Source of the DNA: Marinomonas sp. TW1
Lineage (GTDB): Bacteria > Pseudomonadota > Gammaproteobacteria > Pseudomonadales > Marinomonadaceae
Reading direction: 5' to 3'
Assembly: GCF_001625355.1 (NCBI RefSeq)
Contig: NZ_JSEE01000018.1
Span: 19,108-83,107 of the forward strand
DNA length: 64,000 bases
Positions 54,706 to 63,975 of this stretch are shown here, one piece after another. A program made the position numbers and the translations under genes. The notes under the pieces were generated by a model, which was not told where the DNA came from, did no database searches, and saw nothing but the letters and a program-made list of their open reading frames with translations. Every line of letters starts with the position of its first letter. Position 1 is the stretch's first letter.

Positions 54706-54765
54706 GCCGCGCTTTTATTCGTCAATGCTACCAGTAATCATCATCGCCATCATAGAGAACATGTC

Positions 54766-55866
54766 ATGAGACCGGATCAGATTCAACCTGAGAAATATCA
54801 ACAACAGTTAGCTGAGAAGCAAGCTGGGCTAAATCAACTAATGGCGGATTTAGACTTACCGGAAATGGAAGTCTTTGACAGTGAACCTAGTCATTATCGT
54901 ATGCGTGCAGAATTTCGTATTTGGCACGATGGTGACGATTTGTTCTACGCTATGTTTGATTCAGCGGACCCAAGAACACCGATTCGAACCGATCAATTTT
55001 TAGCGGCGTCAGCCTTGATTAATGAATTGATGCCAGCCTTGTTAGATGCGATTCGTAACGTGACTGTGTTGCGTCATAAATTGTTTCAGGTGGATTTCTT
55101 AACCACAACAACAGGCGAAGCTCTGATCAGTCTTTTGTACCATAAGCCAATTGATGAGGAATGGAATACAGCCGCACGTGAATTGAATAAGTCGTTTCCG
55201 GCTTGCCACTTTATTGGTCGTAGCCGTAAACGTAAGCAAGTGCTTACTCGTGATTTTGTGATGGAAACCTTAACGGTAAACGGCCAAAAGTACCATTATC
55301 AACAAGTGGAAAACAGTTTCACACAGCCGAATGCAGGCATTAATGAAAAAATGCTCGCGTGGGCACTAGATGTCACCCAAGATGAGAGCGGTGATTTACT
55401 CGAAATGTACTGTGGTAATGGTAATTTTTCCATTCCGCTAGCGCGTCAGTTTGAGCGTGTTGTTGCCACAGAGATCTCCAAAGTGTCAGTGAATTCCGCC
55501 CAATTGAACATTGCCATGAATGGCATGCCAAATGTCCAGATCGTGAAAATGGCCAGTGAAGATGTTGCAGCCGCATTGAACGGTGAAGCGGACTTGCCAA
55601 AGAGCTTACTGCAAGCCGGTATGGAAACGCTTTCTCCGTCTGTTGTGCTGGTGGACCCACCGCGAGCTGGTTTGGATGAGGCAACCATTGAGTTGATTCG
55701 TAAAGTGGATGCGATTCTTTACATTTCTTGTAATCCTGAAACGCTGAAAGCGAATCTAGAATCGTTGGCCAGTACGCATCAAGTGGTTCGATACGCCATG
55801 TTCGACCAATTTCCCTATACTCACCATGTAGAAACGGGTGTGTATCTACAAAGAAAGCCTGTCTAA
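54766..55866 (+). CDS. trmA: tRNA (uracil(54)-C5)-methyltransferase
   Basis: It makes ribothymidine (T54) in the T-loop of tRNA using SAM. It has 366 residues from ATG 54766 (MRPDQIQPEKYQQQL), the same length as E. coli TrmA; the longer frame upstream contains the promoter. The SAM site is LEMYCGNGNFSIPLA near 206, VDPPRAGLDEATI is near 299, and the nucleophilic Cys is in YISCNPETLKANLES near 324. RMRAEFRIWHDGDDLFYAMFD near 45 is a TrmA-specific N-terminal block. A terminator follows at 55877. Confidence 0.96.
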   Translation: MRPDQIQPEKYQQQLAEKQAGLNQLMADLDLPEMEVFDSEPSHYRMRAEFRIWHDGDDLFYAMFDSADPRTPIRTDQFLAASALINELMPALLDAIRNVTVLRHKLFQVDFLTTTTGEALISLLYHKPIDEEWNTAARELNKSFPACHFIGRSRKRKQVLTRDFVMETLTVNGQKYHYQQVENSFTQPNAGINEKMLAWALDVTQDESGDLLEMYCGNGNFSIPLARQFERVVATEISKVSVNSAQLNIAMNGMPNVQIVKMASEDVAAALNGEADLPKSLLQAGMETLSPSVVLVDPPRAGLDEATIELIRKVDAILYISCNPETLKANLESLASTHQVVRYAMFDQFPYTHHVETGVYLQRKPV

Positions 55867-55876
55867 GCTAAGCCGA

Positions 55877-55907
55877 AATAGGATGGCAATTTCAATGCCA
55901 TCCTATT
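55877..55907 (+). terminator. stem-loop terminator after trmA
   Basis: A perfect 12-bp stem AATAGGATGGCA/TGCCATCCTATT with a 7-nt loop 11 bp past the stop. The tail attcatgagtttt is only partly T-rich. Confidence 0.75.
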
Positions 55908-56034
55908 ATTCATGAGTTTTGTTCTTATCATAATGAATCACATTCCAGTATTCTGAATACGACATAGAGTGTTCTGTGTTAACATATTGCCGTAAATTTC
56001 CCCCCACCCTAAAAACAGAGAAGTCGAACGAGCC

Positions 56035-57264
56035 ATGAGCAATACTTCATTAGACAAAGCAAAAATCAAAATTTTGTTATTGGAAGGCGTCCATCAATCC
56101 GCATTGGATGCATTGCAAGACGCAGGCTATACCAACATTGAATACCATAAGACAGCGTTGGCGGAAGGCGAGTTGATCGAAAAAATCGCCGATGCTCATT
56201 TCATTGGTATTCGTTCTCGTACCCAGTTAACTGAAAAAGTACTGTCTCACGCAAATAAGTTAGCGGCGATTGGTTGTTTTTGTATTGGTACCAATCAGGT
56301 TAATTTAGACGCGGCGAGTGAAAAAGGTATTGTGGTCTTTAATGCCCCTTATTCTAATACTCGAAGTGTGGCTGAATTGGTTCTCGGTCAACTGATTCTT
56401 TTGTTGCGAGGCATTCCAGCAAAGAATGCGGCTTGTCACCGTGGTGGTTGGATTAAATCTGCAGTGGGTTCTTATGAAACGCGTGGTAAGTGTTTGGGCA
56501 TTATCGGCTATGGTAGCATTGGTACCCAATTAAGCGTGTTGGCGGAATCCCTCGGCATGGAAGTGTGTTTTTATGACATCGTCACCAAATTGCCATTAGG
56601 TAACGCACGCCAAATTAAGAGTTTGAAAGAGTTGTTATCAACCAGCGACATCATCAGTCTGCATGTGCCTGAAACTGCGTCAACTAAGTTGATGATTGGT
56701 GAAAAAGAAGTGTCTTACATGAAAAAAGGCTCTATCTTTATTAATGCCTCACGAGGCACGGTAGCAGATCTTGATGCAGTTGCCGAAGCGATTAAGGCGG
56801 GCGATTTGTCTGGTGCTGCAGTGGATGTTTTCCCCGTTGAGCCCAAAGGTAATGACGAAGAGTTCGTATCGCCACTACGCGGTCTAGATAACGTGATTCT
56901 AACGCCACACATTGGCGGTAGTACCATGGAAGCGCAAGAAAACATTGGTGTCGAAGTGGCTGAGAAATTGGTTAAGTTCTCTGATGTGGGTACCACCATT
57001 GCCGCCGTGAATTTTCCTGAAGTGGCCTTGCCTGCACAAGCAGACAATCATCGTATTCTTCATATTCATGAGAACCGTCCTGGCGTGTTATCACGCATTA
57101 ATGCCATTTTCTCTGAACATGACATTAACATTACTGGCCAATACTTGCGCACAACGGAAAAGCTCGGTTACATGGTCATGGACGTGGATGCCGAAACCGC
57201 TGAGTTGGCGTTGGAAAAAGTCAAAGAAGTCGATGGTACTATCAAGGCTCGAGTATTGTTTTAA
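56035..57264 (+). CDS. serA: D-3-phosphoglycerate dehydrogenase
   Basis: First enzyme of serine synthesis, oxidising 3-phosphoglycerate with NAD. The 409 residues match E. coli SerA (410). The NAD-binding region reads LGIIGYGSIGTQLSVLAESLGMEV near 153, catalytic elements are INASRGTVADLDAVAEAIK near 232 and PHIGGSTMEAQENIG with the active-site His near 291. The C-terminal ACT domain (about 340-409; NRPGVLSRINAIFSEHDINITGQYL) is the serine-feedback site. It is monocistronic, with a terminator shared with the convergent chemoreceptor gene. Confidence 0.97.
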   Translation: MSNTSLDKAKIKILLLEGVHQSALDALQDAGYTNIEYHKTALAEGELIEKIADAHFIGIRSRTQLTEKVLSHANKLAAIGCFCIGTNQVNLDAASEKGIVVFNAPYSNTRSVAELVLGQLILLLRGIPAKNAACHRGGWIKSAVGSYETRGKCLGIIGYGSIGTQLSVLAESLGMEVCFYDIVTKLPLGNARQIKSLKELLSTSDIISLHVPETASTKLMIGEKEVSYMKKGSIFINASRGTVADLDAVAEAIKAGDLSGAAVDVFPVEPKGNDEEFVSPLRGLDNVILTPHIGGSTMEAQENIGVEVAEKLVKFSDVGTTIAAVNFPEVALPAQADNHRILHIHENRPGVLSRINAIFSEHDINITGQYLRTTEKLGYMVMDVDAETAELALEKVKEVDGTIKARVLF

Positions 57265-57290
57265 ACGCTTTTATTTACTCGCTTGAATAA

Positions 57291-57316
57291 AAAAATCCAG
57301 CCAAGGCTGGATTTTT
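57291..57316. terminator. terminator between serA and the convergent chemoreceptor gene
   Basis: The palindrome AAAAATCCAGCC-AA-GGCTGGATTTTT gives a strong stem with T runs on both strands, usable by both genes. Confidence 0.92.
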
Positions 57317-57337
57317 TTATGGGCAAGCAACATAGGA

Positions 57338-59305
57338 TTATCGAATGCCAAGAGTGGTGGTGATGTCCTGGATTTTCTGTTTAATATTGTCGGTTACGCG
57401 TGACATAAAGGCTTCTGACTCATTGGCTTGTTCACGTATTTGAACAACCGCTTCATTTAGACGGTTCATGCCTGTTTTTTGTTCAGCGGCATAACCTGAC
57501 GCTTTTTTAGCGAGATGAGTCGACTGTTGTGATTTGTCTAATACGTCCTGAGCGGATTGTCCGAGTGCTTGGGTAAGACTAATTTGTTCATGGGATGCGT
57601 GTTCAATGAGTTCAATGTTCTTTTTGAGCTTCCCGGTGGCAGAATTCAAGGAAGCAAAGATATCAGTGATTTCTTCTAAAGACTGCTGAGTACGACTTGA
57701 GAGTGTTCTGACTTCTGAGGCAACCACCGCAAAGCCTCTTCCATGTTCTCCGGCGCGAGCGGCTTCAATGGCGGCATTTAAAGCCAGTAAGTTTGTTTGT
57801 TCCGAAATGTCTTTGATCCCCCCGACAATAGAGGAAGCACTAGAGACTGAGTTTTCCAAATTGTTCAACGCGTTGCGACTGCTGTTGAGGCGCTCAACCG
57901 TGGTTTGGTTAGCTTGGGTTAATGCGGCGGCCTGATCAACACTGTGGGTCATGGCCGTGTTAGTGTCTGTTGCATAGCTCGCCACTTCTTGAGCACGAAC
58001 TTCCGCTTTGTTCGCAAGAACCTCCACTTGGCTAGACAGGTCGAGGGTGTTATCCAGTTTTTGTTTTGAATCCATGCCCAGTTTATGTACTTGTCCGAAC
58101 GCGGTGAGCATTTCATTTAGAGACACTGAAATATTATTTAATTCGGTATCTCTTTGCTGGCGCTGTACGCTGACTTGTTCTAGATATCGATTTAAGTAGT
58201 GGGCGACATCCGATAGTTCATTCTTAGTTTTGCCCACTTTTAATGTTTGGACGTTTTGATGTTCAACCAACTCTTTCACCGCGCTATAAAGGTCTTTTGC
58301 GCTTTTAACGACGACTTTATTCTGGAAAATATGCACAGCAATGGTGGTGATGACCATGAGTAGCACAAACAAGGAAAAAGCCATGAGTGTCTGCTGTTGT
58401 GTGTTTTCAGCACTTTGCTGAATGCTGGTCGTACCGGCTTTTAACGTCGCTTCTAATTGGTCGATTAGTCCTCGAATTTTCGTTTGTGCTGCTGTGGCTT
58501 GTTGAATCCCAGTAAGACTAGAGCTTACGTCTTTAAGGTATCGGTGTGACCAGGTATGTAACTCGCTCTTGGCTTCTTCAAGCGGATCGACCATGTCGTC
58601 GCCTTCATCGGTATCCCAGCCCATTAAAGCTGAAAGGTCATCTTCCGAGTCGGCATCTTGATCACTCTCTAAGGATAGAATAGGCAGTTCAGAAAACGCT
58701 TTGATGTGAGCTTGGAAGCGCACCAGCGCTTCTTTCAAACGTTGAAGGTTGTCTTCGGTCGTTTTCGCTAGGTATTCATTTTTGGCGCTATTTACATGAG
58801 CAAGATCGGCATATAAATAAGCTTGGCTAGCTAGGTAAGGCGCAGCATCATTAAGGCTATTACTCTCAAGATAAAGATGGATTTTATCGGCCAAGGCATT
58901 AAGAGATAGTAAGATTTGACGTTCGTTGTTTTCAATCAAAGCAAATGGGCTACCGGACAGTTTACCTGCTGCTCTGACATCGGATTCTAGGCTGTGCTGA
59001 ATTTCAGCGAGAGGTTCTTGGATAGGAGCTTTGATGTTATCGGGTAAGGTTTTTAACGTTGGATAAATTTTAGTTTGAATAAATTCTTGCGCAGATTGTA
59101 GGGTTGAAGCTTCGCCTGATGAAAGGTAGCTTTCAATCTGTTGCTTCAAATCAATGGCGGAATATTCCCATACTTGAGTGTATGAATCACTTTTCTCAAA
59201 GGCGCCACGGAATTGCATTAAGCTCCATAACAGTAAAGCGATGAGCATGGCCGCAATGATTAAGTAGCTTATTGTTGTCGTGCGAGTGACGTGGGATATT
59301 TTCAA
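57338..59305 (-). CDS. Methyl-accepting chemotaxis protein with acidic periplasmic insert
   Basis: This inner-membrane chemoreceptor has about 655 residues. I choose a TTG start at 59305 ([15 protein letters not shown]) because gcaggt precedes it at the right distance; the frame is open seven more codons to another TTG without a site. TM1 is at about 12-30, the mostly helical periplasmic domain at about 32-305, and TM2 at about 307-327. An acidic stretch [19 protein letters not shown] lies at about 216-235. A HAMP-like linker precedes the coiled-coil signalling domain, with tip [41 protein letters not shown] near 510-550. It has no CheR pentapeptide. Ligand unknown. Confidence 0.88.
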   Translation of the reverse strand: MKISHVTRTTTISYLIIAAMLIALLLWSLMQFRGAFEKSDSYTQVWEYSAIDLKQQIESYLSSGEASTLQSAQEFIQTKIYPTLKTLPDNIKAPIQEPLAEIQHSLESDVRAAGKLSGSPFALIENNERQILLSLNALADKIHLYLESNSLNDAAPYLASQAYLYADLAHVNSAKNEYLAKTTEDNLQRLKEALVRFQAHIKAFSELPILSLESDQDADSEDDLSALMGWDTDEGDDMVDPLEEAKSELHTWSHRYLKDVSSSLTGIQQATAAQTKIRGLIDQLEATLKAGTTSIQQSAENTQQQTLMAFSLFVLLMVITTIAVHIFQNKVVVKSAKDLYSAVKELVEHQNVQTLKVGKTKNELSDVAHYLNRYLEQVSVQRQQRDTELNNISVSLNEMLTAFGQVHKLGMDSKQKLDNTLDLSSQVEVLANKAEVRAQEVASYATDTNTAMTHSVDQAAALTQANQTTVERLNSSRNALNNLENSVSSASSIVGGIKDISEQTNLLALNAAIEAARAGEHGRGFAVVASEVRTLSSRTQQSLEEITDIFASLNSATGKLKKNIELIEHASHEQISLTQALGQSAQDVLDKSQQSTHLAKKASGYAAEQKTGMNRLNEAVVQIREQANESEAFMSRVTDNIKQKIQDITTTLGIR

Positions 59306-59622
59306 TTCAAGACCTGCCGTTAACAAATTATTACGATTTCAGGCTACCTTAATATTATCTCATGACAGAATTGTTACAGTGGTGAGCAGCAATTGAGATT
59401 TGAATCCGATGCGAATTGCAGGTCTATTAGCGACAGGTTTTTTATTGTGCGCGACATTTGTGACATTTATATTGCTATGCTGAAAAAACAGGTGGTCACT
59501 TTATCGTCATGATTCTGCGTTACATTTGATGGATTATTAAACGCCTGTTTAATAAATGTTGAATTTCTGGGTTATTTCCGTTTTGATTAGGTAACAACAA
59601 TTAACGAAAAAGGAGCTCGAAC
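59306..59622 (+). other. 317-bp divergent region before the polyamine-type transporter
   Basis: No gene is seen. It contains the chemoreceptor promoter on the minus strand and the transporter promoter on the plus strand, with the perfect inverted repeat at 59534-59555. The transporter leader ends with the strong Shine-Dalgarno aaggagct at 59610-59617. Confidence 0.5.
59534..59555. promoter_or_regulatory. perfect 9-bp inverted repeat, candidate operator of the ABC transporter operon
   Basis: TTATTAAAC (59534-59542) and GTTTAATAA (59547-59555) are perfect inverted copies around GCCT, 67 bp before the binding-protein gene. The 22-bp size suits a TetR or GntR type regulator, none of which is encoded nearby. 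Confidence 0.5.
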
Positions 59623-60735
59623 ATGACACTTTCACGTCGTCAGTTTGTCAAAGGTGCCTCGGTTGCTGGTGCTGTTGCGGCTACACCATTCTCAATAAAC
59701 CGTGCTATTGCAGCGAATAAAGAACTGCGTATTTATGCATGGGCAGGTTACATTACCGATGAAATGTTGGCAGATTTTAAAGCCAAAACAGGCATCAATG
59801 CCACCTTTACACCTTATGGTACGAACGATGAGTTAATGAACTCATTACGCGCAACGGATGGTACTGGCTTTGACATCATTATGCCGACAGTCGATCGTGT
59901 TCCGGGTTATGTTGATTACGATTTGATTCAACCTCTTGATGTGAAACGTGTTAATTGGAGTGGTTGTCTTGAGAGCGCGCTGGCAGGTTCTGATGTTGGT
60001 GGCATCGTAAAAGGTAAGCGTTACTTCGCTCCTTCTGATTGGGGTACGGAAGCGATTGCCTACAACACAGAATATGCCAAAGTGGATCCTAAGAATCTAA
60101 GTTATGGTGATCTTTGGACACCTGAAAATGCTGGTGGCGTGACGGTTCGTGGTCATTCTGCATTAGTTGGTATTGGTTTGTGGTTAGAAAAAGCAGGCAA
60201 GTTACCTTACCCTTTGCTTGATTCGTACAAAAATGAACAGGCGATGCGTGCTAACTTTGAAGTCATTCTAAAAGTGGCGGTAGAAAATAAGTCCGCCATT
60301 GCTCAATTCTGGTCTACTGAAAATGAGGCGCAGGGCGCGTTCCGCGCAAATGGTGCCGTGATCGGTCAAACTTGGGATAGCACAGCCTTTAAACTGAAAG
60401 CAGAAGGTGAGCCTGTCGCATATGGTGCACCGAAAGAAGGTGCATTGGCTTGGATGGAAGGGTTTGTTATTCCGAAAAATGCCAACAATGTGGATTCGGT
60501 TTATGAGTTCATCAACTGGTACTACACCCCTGAAGCGGGTGCGATGTTCGTTAAAGCGACGGGTTACAACTCGACGGCTAAAGGCGCCGATGCTTTGCTG
60601 CCAGCTGAAACGAAACAGTTCTTCCAAGACTCTTACACACAGCAGGACCTTGCTAACCTATGGTGGTGGCCTATCCAAGAATCTTGGTATCTTTCATTGC
60701 GTAACGAATATCAAGATCGTTACTTATCAGCGTAA
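59623..60735 (+). CDS. Polyamine-type ABC transporter binding protein with Tat signal
   Basis: This 370-residue periplasmic receptor is of the PotD/spermidine-putrescine class. It opens with a twin-arginine signal (SRRQFVKGASVAG, cleavage near AIAA, about 30), unusual but known for this class. Mature landmarks are ELRIYAWAGYITDEMLADFKAKTG near 33, YGTNDELMNSLR, APSDWGTEAIAYNT near 141, and the Trp-rich end NLWWWPIQESWYLSLRNEYQDRYL. The aromatic-lined pocket suggests a cationic or amine ligand, but putrescine, spermidine, an amino acid derivative or a betaine are all possible. A strong stem-loop separates it from the ATPase gene. Confidence 0.85.
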   Translation: MTLSRRQFVKGASVAGAVAATPFSINRAIAANKELRIYAWAGYITDEMLADFKAKTGINATFTPYGTNDELMNSLRATDGTGFDIIMPTVDRVPGYVDYDLIQPLDVKRVNWSGCLESALAGSDVGGIVKGKRYFAPSDWGTEAIAYNTEYAKVDPKNLSYGDLWTPENAGGVTVRGHSALVGIGLWLEKAGKLPYPLLDSYKNEQAMRANFEVILKVAVENKSAIAQFWSTENEAQGAFRANGAVIGQTWDSTAFKLKAEGEPVAYGAPKEGALAWMEGFVIPKNANNVDSVYEFINWYYTPEAGAMFVKATGYNSTAKGADALLPAETKQFFQDSYTQQDLANLWWWPIQESWYLSLRNEYQDRYLSA

Positions 60736-60745
60736 TCTGTTTCTT

Positions 60746-60780
60746 AAAGCCCCTCGGAAAGTGTTTTCGAGGGGCTTTTT
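60746..60780 (+). terminator. terminator-like stem-loop after the polyamine-type binding-protein gene
   Basis: AAAGCCCCTCG pairs with CGAGGGGCTTT, with inner AAA/TTT pairing. T residues follow. It is inside the operon, so it likely gives partial termination. Confidence 0.85.
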
Positions 60781-60811
60781 TTACATTAATTTTTAGTATT
60801 TGAGAGAATCA

Positions 60812-61900
60812 ATGGATAGTAGTGTTCATTTAGACAATGTGGTCATGCAGTTTGGTGATTTTACGGCCATTCAAAAGTCTGATTTAAAAATTGAATCAGG
60901 TGAGTTTTTTAGTTTTTTAGGCCCTTCCGGTTGTGGTAAAACCACGATTTTGAACATGATCAGTGGCTTTCTAGATCCTACAGAAGGTTGTGTCAAAATT
61001 GGCGGGCAAGACATGGCTGGTGTGCCAGCAAACAAACGTCCAACGTCGATGATTTTTCAAAACCTCGCGCTTTTCCCGCTGATGACTGTGGCGGAAAATA
61101 TTGAGTTTGGCCTAGAAGTCCGCGGAGTTTCGAAAAGTGAGCGTAAAAAAGCCTCCGATCGTTTATTGGCGTTAGTCGCGTTAGAAGGAAGCGGTCATAA
61201 GAAAGTCTCTGAACTGTCTGGTGGTCAAAAGCAACGCATTGCCATCGCTCGTGCATTAGCGGTTGAGCCACAAGTATTGTTGCTGGACGAACCACTTTCT
61301 GCTTTGGACTTAAAGCTGCGCCAGCATATGCGTACAGAGTTAAAAGAGATTCAGCGTAAAACTGGCATCACCTTTATTTATATTACACACGACCAAGGTG
61401 AAGCTCTGACCATGTCGGATAGAGTGGCTGTGATGTCCGCTGGTCGTATCCAGCAGGTGGCGGACCCGATTACCTTATACCGCGACCCCCAAACCGCTTT
61501 TGTCGCGTCTTTTGTTGGTGAGAATAACGCCATTCAAGGCAAAGTGGAGCGTATTGATAGCGGTATTGCAGAGATTCATTGTGGTGAACTTGGTGTCTTG
61601 AAAGGGCGAGTGCAGTCTTCTGTCGCGATTGGTGAAGAAGCCACTTTGTTTATTCGCCCTGAGCATTTTCGCTTACAGCCCGAAGAGGGCATGTTAAGTG
61701 TGGCGGTTGAAATAGAAGAAGTGAACTTTGAAGGGGCATACCTAACACTAAGCACTTCTACAACTGCCACTTCAAAACAAACTCTGACGATTCAGCTGGG
61801 TGCGCACCAATACAATGATGATTTAGCGAAGGGGAAGGCTTTATCACTTTCTTACAACGTGAGCGATGCCATTGTGATTGGAGGTGATAGTAATGCTTAA
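60812..61900 (+). CDS. Polyamine-type ABC transporter ATP-binding protein (PotA class)
   Basis: This cytoplasmic ATPase has 362 residues from ATG 60812 (MDSSVHLDNVVMQFG), preceded by gagagaat; an upstream in-frame TTG overlaps that site. Walker A is GPSGCGKTT near 38-46, the Q-loop FQNLALFPLMTVAENIEFG, the signature LSGGQKQRIAIARALA near 137, Walker B VLLLDEPLSALDLKLRQ, and a C-terminal TOBE domain (LFIRPEHFRLQPEEG near 275). The last 8 bases overlap the first permease gene, whose ribosome site ggaggtgat lies inside this gene. Confidence 0.92.
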   Translation: MDSSVHLDNVVMQFGDFTAIQKSDLKIESGEFFSFLGPSGCGKTTILNMISGFLDPTEGCVKIGGQDMAGVPANKRPTSMIFQNLALFPLMTVAENIEFGLEVRGVSKSERKKASDRLLALVALEGSGHKKVSELSGGQKQRIAIARALAVEPQVLLLDEPLSALDLKLRQHMRTELKEIQRKTGITFIYITHDQGEALTMSDRVAVMSAGRIQQVADPITLYRDPQTAFVASFVGENNAIQGKVERIDSGIAEIHCGELGVLKGRVQSSVAIGEEATLFIRPEHFRLQPEEGMLSVAVEIEEVNFEGAYLTLSTSTTATSKQTLTIQLGAHQYNDDLAKGKALSLSYNVSDAIVIGGDSNA

Positions 61901-62780
61901 CCAGCTAAAGGCTCGCTTTGGCAGTGGGTTAGCCATTGGTATTGTGGGTATGATTGCCATTTGGCTGATTGCTTTGGTTGTTTTGCCGCAACTTCTGATG
62001 GTGGATTACTCGTTTCGCCCTAATCTGTTGCCAGCAGATATTGGTGGGCCAAAAGACACCTATTCTTTGGTTAACTACGAAACCTTGTTTAGTAACCATA
62101 TCCATTTGAAAATCTTTTTTAAGACCATTTGGTCTAGCGTTCTCGTAACGGCATTGACTCTTATTGTGAGTTATCCGATTGCGTTTTATTTGGCCAAAGT
62201 AGCGACACCTCAAAAAGCCGCTTTATGTCTATTACTACTGATTATTCCTTTTTGGATTAATGAAATTCTTCGAACTTTCTCTTGGTACATTATTTTAGCC
62301 TACAAGGGGCCTTTAAATGCCGCCTTGTTAGGTTTGGGCTTGATTGATCGTCCCATCCGATTTTTGTCAGGTGACGGCGGTGTGTTAATTGGTATGGTTT
62401 ACGCTTATATCTTGTTTATGATCTTCCCTATTTATAATGCCATCGAGAGTTTGGATACCAATCAAATTAAAGCCGCTCGTAACCTTGGCGCGGGTTGGAT
62501 TCGAACCCATTGGCGAGTCATTATTCCGCACGCTAAGCCAGGTATTGCGACGGGTTGTATTATGACCTTTATGTTGGCAGCAGGTAGTTATGCCGTACCG
62601 GCCTTATTAGGATCTCCTGGTAGCCGCTGGTTCACTCAGATTATTTACAACTGGTTCTTTGAAGGTGGTAACTGGAACCAAGGTGCTGCGTATGCCTTCT
62701 TGTTGTTGGTTATCTGTATTGGTTTTATTGCCTTGGTAATGCGTGTGTTTAAAGTGGGCCTAGGAGACATTGCACGATGA
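61893..62780 (+). CDS. Polyamine-type ABC transporter permease (PotB class)
   Basis: This inner-membrane permease has 295 residues from ATG 61893, which follows an excellent ggaggtgat. It has about six helices, the first near 15-38. The EAA coupling loop is IKAARNLGAGWIRTHWRVIIPHAKPG near 195-220. The periplasmic stretch RPNLLPADIGGPKDTYSLVNYETLF between helices 1 and 2 is usual in this class. It ends in an ATGA overlap with the next permease gene. Confidence 0.92.
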   Translation: MLNQLKARFGSGLAIGIVGMIAIWLIALVVLPQLLMVDYSFRPNLLPADIGGPKDTYSLVNYETLFSNHIHLKIFFKTIWSSVLVTALTLIVSYPIAFYLAKVATPQKAALCLLLLIIPFWINEILRTFSWYIILAYKGPLNAALLGLGLIDRPIRFLSGDGGVLIGMVYAYILFMIFPIYNAIESLDTNQIKAARNLGAGWIRTHWRVIIPHAKPGIATGCIMTFMLAAGSYAVPALLGSPGSRWFTQIIYNWFFEGGNWNQGAAYAFLLLVICIGFIALVMRVFKVGLGDIAR

Positions 62781-63580
62781 GTTCTGAAAGCATTATGCGA
62801 TTTGGTGTTCGCTTTTATATAGGGATATTTTTCTTATACCTATTTACACCGCTTATTATCATGGGTTTGGCGACGTTTAACGACAGTCGCTTTCCAACCG
62901 TTTCACCATGGCGCGGAGCGACGCTTAAGTGGTTTGATGCCTTGGCGCAAGACGGCGCCATGTGGCAGGCTTTGTGGACCAGTATCATAGTCGCCGCAGG
63001 CGTGTTGGTGGTGGCCGTGCCAATTGGTATTTGTTGTGCTTTGTTTCTATCGACCGTGCAAGGTAAAGGCAAAACCTTTATTTACTCATTGATGATGTCG
63101 CCATTGTTGACGCCCGGTGTCATTGTGGGTATTTCAACCTTAATCTTCTGGAAAGGCTTGTCGGTAAATGGCGGTATATTTTTGACCGTGATCGCTCAAA
63201 CAACCTTTATTTCCGCTTACGTGATGTTGATGGTCTTGGCGAGATTGCAGCGTTTTGACCGTACTTTAGAAAATGCGGCGCTGAGTTTAGGGGCAACACA
63301 ATGGCAAGCATTCCGTCGAATTTTATTGCCTTATCTAAAGCCCGCTATTATTTCGGCGGCCGCCATTGCGTTTTTACAATCCTTTGAAAACTATAATACG
63401 ACACTGTTTGTAAAAGGTTATGACACGACGTTAACCGTTTATATTGCGTCTAAAGTGCGAACGGGTCTGACACCTGCCGTAAATGCCTTAGGTTTGGTGA
63501 TGATTACTATCACGATTTTGCTTGCCGTGGTGTATGAATGGAAACGCCGTAAAGAAGCTGCGAATGAAACAGAGTCTTAA
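62777..63580 (+). CDS. Polyamine-type ABC transporter permease (PotC class)
   Basis: This second inner-membrane permease has 267 residues and six helices (first near 11-32, GVRFYIGIFFLYLFTPLIIMGLATFN). SRFPTVSPWRGATLKWFDAL follows, equivalent to the PotC opening loop. The EAA loop is ENAALSLGATQWQAFRRILLPYLKPA near 172-197. Its ATG overlaps the previous stop (ATGA), preceded by taggag. It ends the operon, and a perfect terminator lies 31 bp downstream. Confidence 0.92.
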   Translation: MSSESIMRFGVRFYIGIFFLYLFTPLIIMGLATFNDSRFPTVSPWRGATLKWFDALAQDGAMWQALWTSIIVAAGVLVVAVPIGICCALFLSTVQGKGKTFIYSLMMSPLLTPGVIVGISTLIFWKGLSVNGGIFLTVIAQTTFISAYVMLMVLARLQRFDRTLENAALSLGATQWQAFRRILLPYLKPAIISAAAIAFLQSFENYNTTLFVKGYDTTLTVYIASKVRTGLTPAVNALGLVMITITILLAVVYEWKRRKEAANETES

Positions 63581-63611
63581 TGATTGAGTGAATACACTTA
63601 AGATTTCTATT

Positions 63612-63648
63612 AAAAAGGCCTGTTATTTTTTGATAACAGGCCTTTTTT
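63612..63648 (+). terminator. terminator of the polyamine-type ABC operon
   Basis: A perfect 15-bp stem (63612-63626 with 63633-63647) around TTTTTG, with T residues after it. It isolates the transporter from the rrn operon. Confidence 0.93.
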
Positions 63649-63731
63649 GTATGCAGATTAAACAGTTTTGGTTAACTTCTAACCTAAATATGAAAAACTT
63701 AACCAAAACATCAAAAAAACGAAAAAAAGAG

Positions 63732-63759
63732 TTGCACTAAATCTGTAGATCCTTAATAT
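63732..63759 (+). promoter_or_regulatory. rrn operon promoter
   Basis: TTGCAC (63732-63737) and TAATAT (63754-63759) with a 16-bp spacer, an A-rich upstream block and a GC-rich discriminator (acgccctcgc), as expected for stringent rRNA promoters. Confidence 0.75.
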
Positions 63760-63827
63760 ACGCCCTCGCTGACACGGACAGGGCTTCACTCTCTAACAGA
63801 GACTGAGCAGCTTAAGTGTAACGGCAA

Positions 63828-63840
63828 CGCTCTTTAAAAT
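63828..63840 (+). promoter_or_regulatory. boxA antitermination element
   Basis: CGCTCTTTAAAAT is close to the rrn boxA consensus TGCTCTTTAACA and lies in the expected place between the promoter and 16S. Confidence 0.8.
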
Positions 63841-63975
63841 AGATAATCAGATAATTTGTGTGGGCGCTCGCTAGGGCTTCAAAAAAGAAATTGAAGTCTT
63901 ACGAGAGTCAAACACGTCAATTCGCTTTATTAAGTAAAATTGTGAGTGTTTCGAATTTGAGTGAGCAAGCTTTTT

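Larger units (their letters stand above)
63649..63975 (+). other. rrn promoter and 16S leader region
   Basis: A 327-bp stretch without genes. An A-rich block (63690-63729) resembles an UP element, followed by the rrn promoter, a leader containing boxA and a small hairpin CTTCAA/TTGAAG (63877-63896), then the likely RNase III side of the 16S processing stem. Confidence 0.7.

Noticed and set aside
59623..63580. Naming the last ABC operon potDABC for spermidine/putrescine
   Set aside because: The family is clear but binding proteins of this class take many amines and the pocket cannot be read from sequence.
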